Part shown: positions 6,776-7,513 of the stretch, piece after piece | Layout: each line of letters begins with the position of its first letter | Position numbering within the stretch: the first letter of the stretch is position 1 | Origin: Rhodospirillales bacterium | Lineage (GTDB): Bacteria > Pseudomonadota > Alphaproteobacteria > Rhodospirillales > Casp-alpha2 | Reading direction: 5' to 3' | Assembly (NCBI GenBank): GCA_016187325.1 | Contig: JACPJY010000111.1 | Location: forward strand, 1-7,513 | DNA: 7,513 nt | Notes under the pieces: generated by a model | Database searches by the model: none | What the model was told of the DNA's origin: nothing | Seen by the model: the letters and a program-made list of their open reading frames with translations, nothing else | Program-made: the position numbers and the translations under genes

Positions 6776-7513
6776 CTACATGTATCCGTCGGTCCTGAGC
6801 CGCTCGAACGCGTCCTCGGATTCCTTGTCCTGGGCGCGGCCGGCGCGTTCCGGCACGCGCGTCGATTCCAGCTCGGCGATGATCTCGGCGACGGTAGTGG
6901 CGTTGCTGGCGATCGACCCGGTGCACGGCGCACAGCCGAGCGAGCGGTAGCGCTGGCCGTCGCGGGCGAAGTAGAGATCGACCACCGGGATGCTCTCACG
7001 CTCGACGTAACGCCAGACGTCGATCTCTGTCCAGTGCAGCAGCGGATGCACGCGCAAGTGCGTCCCTTTCGGCACGTCGGTCTTGAACTGGTCCCAGAAT
7101 TCCGGCGGTTGGTCGGCGAGGTCCCAGTGCGCGTTCTCGCCGCGCGGGCTGAACACGCGCTCCTTGGACCGCGTGCCTTCCTCGTCGCGGCGGATACCGG
7201 CGATGATGCCAGTGAAGCCACGCTCGGCGATGATCCTCTTCAGGGGCTCCGTCTTCAGCGCCGAGCAGCACACCACGCGGCCCTTTTTGTGGTTCATGCC
7301 GCCGCGCAGCGCCTCGTCGTTCGACGCCACGATCATATCCAGATCCCACTCCTTGGCGTAGCGGTCGCGGAACGCGATCATCTCCGGCAGCTTGAAGGTG
7401 GTGTCGACGTGAACCACCGGGAATGGGACGTGGCCGAAAAACGCCTTGCGCGCCAGCCACAGCATGACGTTCGAGTCCTTGCCGATCGACCACAGCATGG
7501 CCAGCCGGTCGAT
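6776..7513 (-). CDS. cysD: Sulfate adenylyltransferase subunit 2 (CysD), N-terminus outside window
   Basis: Catalytic subunit of ATP sulfurylase, which joins sulfate and ATP to form APS and pyrophosphate together with the CysN GTPase. The 245 visible residues cover most of the usual roughly 300; the frame stays open to the right edge, reading IDRLAMLWSIGKDSN, so the ATG at 7498 is internal. The PP-loop nucleotide-binding motif SIGKDS is at visible residues 9-14. HVDTTFKLPEM, GIRRDEEGTRSKERVFSPR, HPLLHWTEIDVWRY and RYRSLGCAPCTG follow in the order typical of CysD. The C-terminus ends DGYM, similar in position to the usual EGYF. The stop is TAG at 6776-6778, and the cysN/C start lies 2 bp further on, so the two form one operon reading leftward. 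The promoter must lie beyond the right edge. Confidence 0.95.
   Translation of the reverse strand: MDRLAMLWSIGKDSNVMLWLARKAFFGHVPFPVVHVDTTFKLPEMIAFRDRYAKEWDLDMIVASNDEALRGGMNHKKGRVVCCSALKTEPLKRIIAERGFTGIIAGIRRDEEGTRSKERVFSPRGENAHWDLADQPPEFWDQFKTDVPKGTHLRVHPLLHWTEIDVWRYVERESIPVVDLYFARDGQRYRSLGCAPCTGSIASNATTVAEIIAELESTRVPERAGRAQDKESEDAFERLRTDGYM

Noticed and set aside
6774..6926. N-terminal extension of CysN/C to a start at 6926
   Set aside because: The extra 51 residues are Arg-rich, match nothing in the family and would overlap the cysD coding region. The ATG at 6773, 2 bp after the cysD stop, fits an operon junction.
6427..7221. Alternate minus frame overlapping the cysD/cysN junction that could suggest a frameshift or fusion
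   Set aside because: Both cysD and cysN/C are complete and in order in their own frames across this junction, so there is no frameshift; this is a third-frame shadow.
1..7513. Mobile elements, CRISPR repeats, tRNA/rRNA, toxin-antitoxin or defence genes
   Set aside because: No transposase, integrase, repeat array, cloverleaf or small gene pair was seen on either strand. All gaps between genes are 134 bp or shorter.

Overview
The window is GC-rich chromosomal DNA, almost fully coding. The gene content points to an alphaproteobacterium, probably near Rhodospirillales: a proteobacterial-type heme A synthase, a CysN-CysC fusion of the kind common in that group, and a coiled-coil protein whose C-terminus resembles alphaproteobacterial TipN-like proteins. 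This placement is inference from protein character, not a phylogeny. There are no RNA genes, insertion sequences, integrases, CRISPR arrays or phage genes, and nothing suggests recent transfer.

Layout. Plus strand: (1) the C-terminal part of a long coiled-coil protein enters from the left edge (1-1064). (2) A short intergenic region with small inverted repeats leads to ctaA, encoding heme A synthase (1167-2207). (3) A 134-bp gap contains a perfect 12-bp palindrome and precedes a DHH/DHHA1-family phosphoesterase (start most likely 2342, end 3274). (4) After a 77-bp gap comes a carboxy-terminal processing protease of family S41 with a predicted lipoprotein signal (3352-4848). Minus strand, convergent with the protease gene and only 5 bp from it: (5) a bifunctional CysN/CysC protein (4854-6773). 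It lies 2 bp downstream of (6) cysD, whose 5' end runs off the right edge (6776-7513).

Functional reading. The cysD-cysN/C pair forms a sulfate activation operon. CysD and the GTPase domain make APS from sulfate and ATP, and the CysC domain phosphorylates APS to PAPS, either for sulfate reduction or for sulfation of surface molecules. The plus-strand genes look like independent housekeeping genes: heme A for an aa3-type oxidase, a DHH phosphoesterase of unknown substrate, and a periplasmic protease. Nothing in the sequence ties them into one pathway.

I found no convincing evidence of a previously undescribed system. The points worth a second look are modest: a Ser in place of Asn in the GTPase G4 motif of CysN, short palindromes in two intergenic gaps, the undefined DHH enzyme, the lipobox on the protease, and the truncated TipN-like protein.
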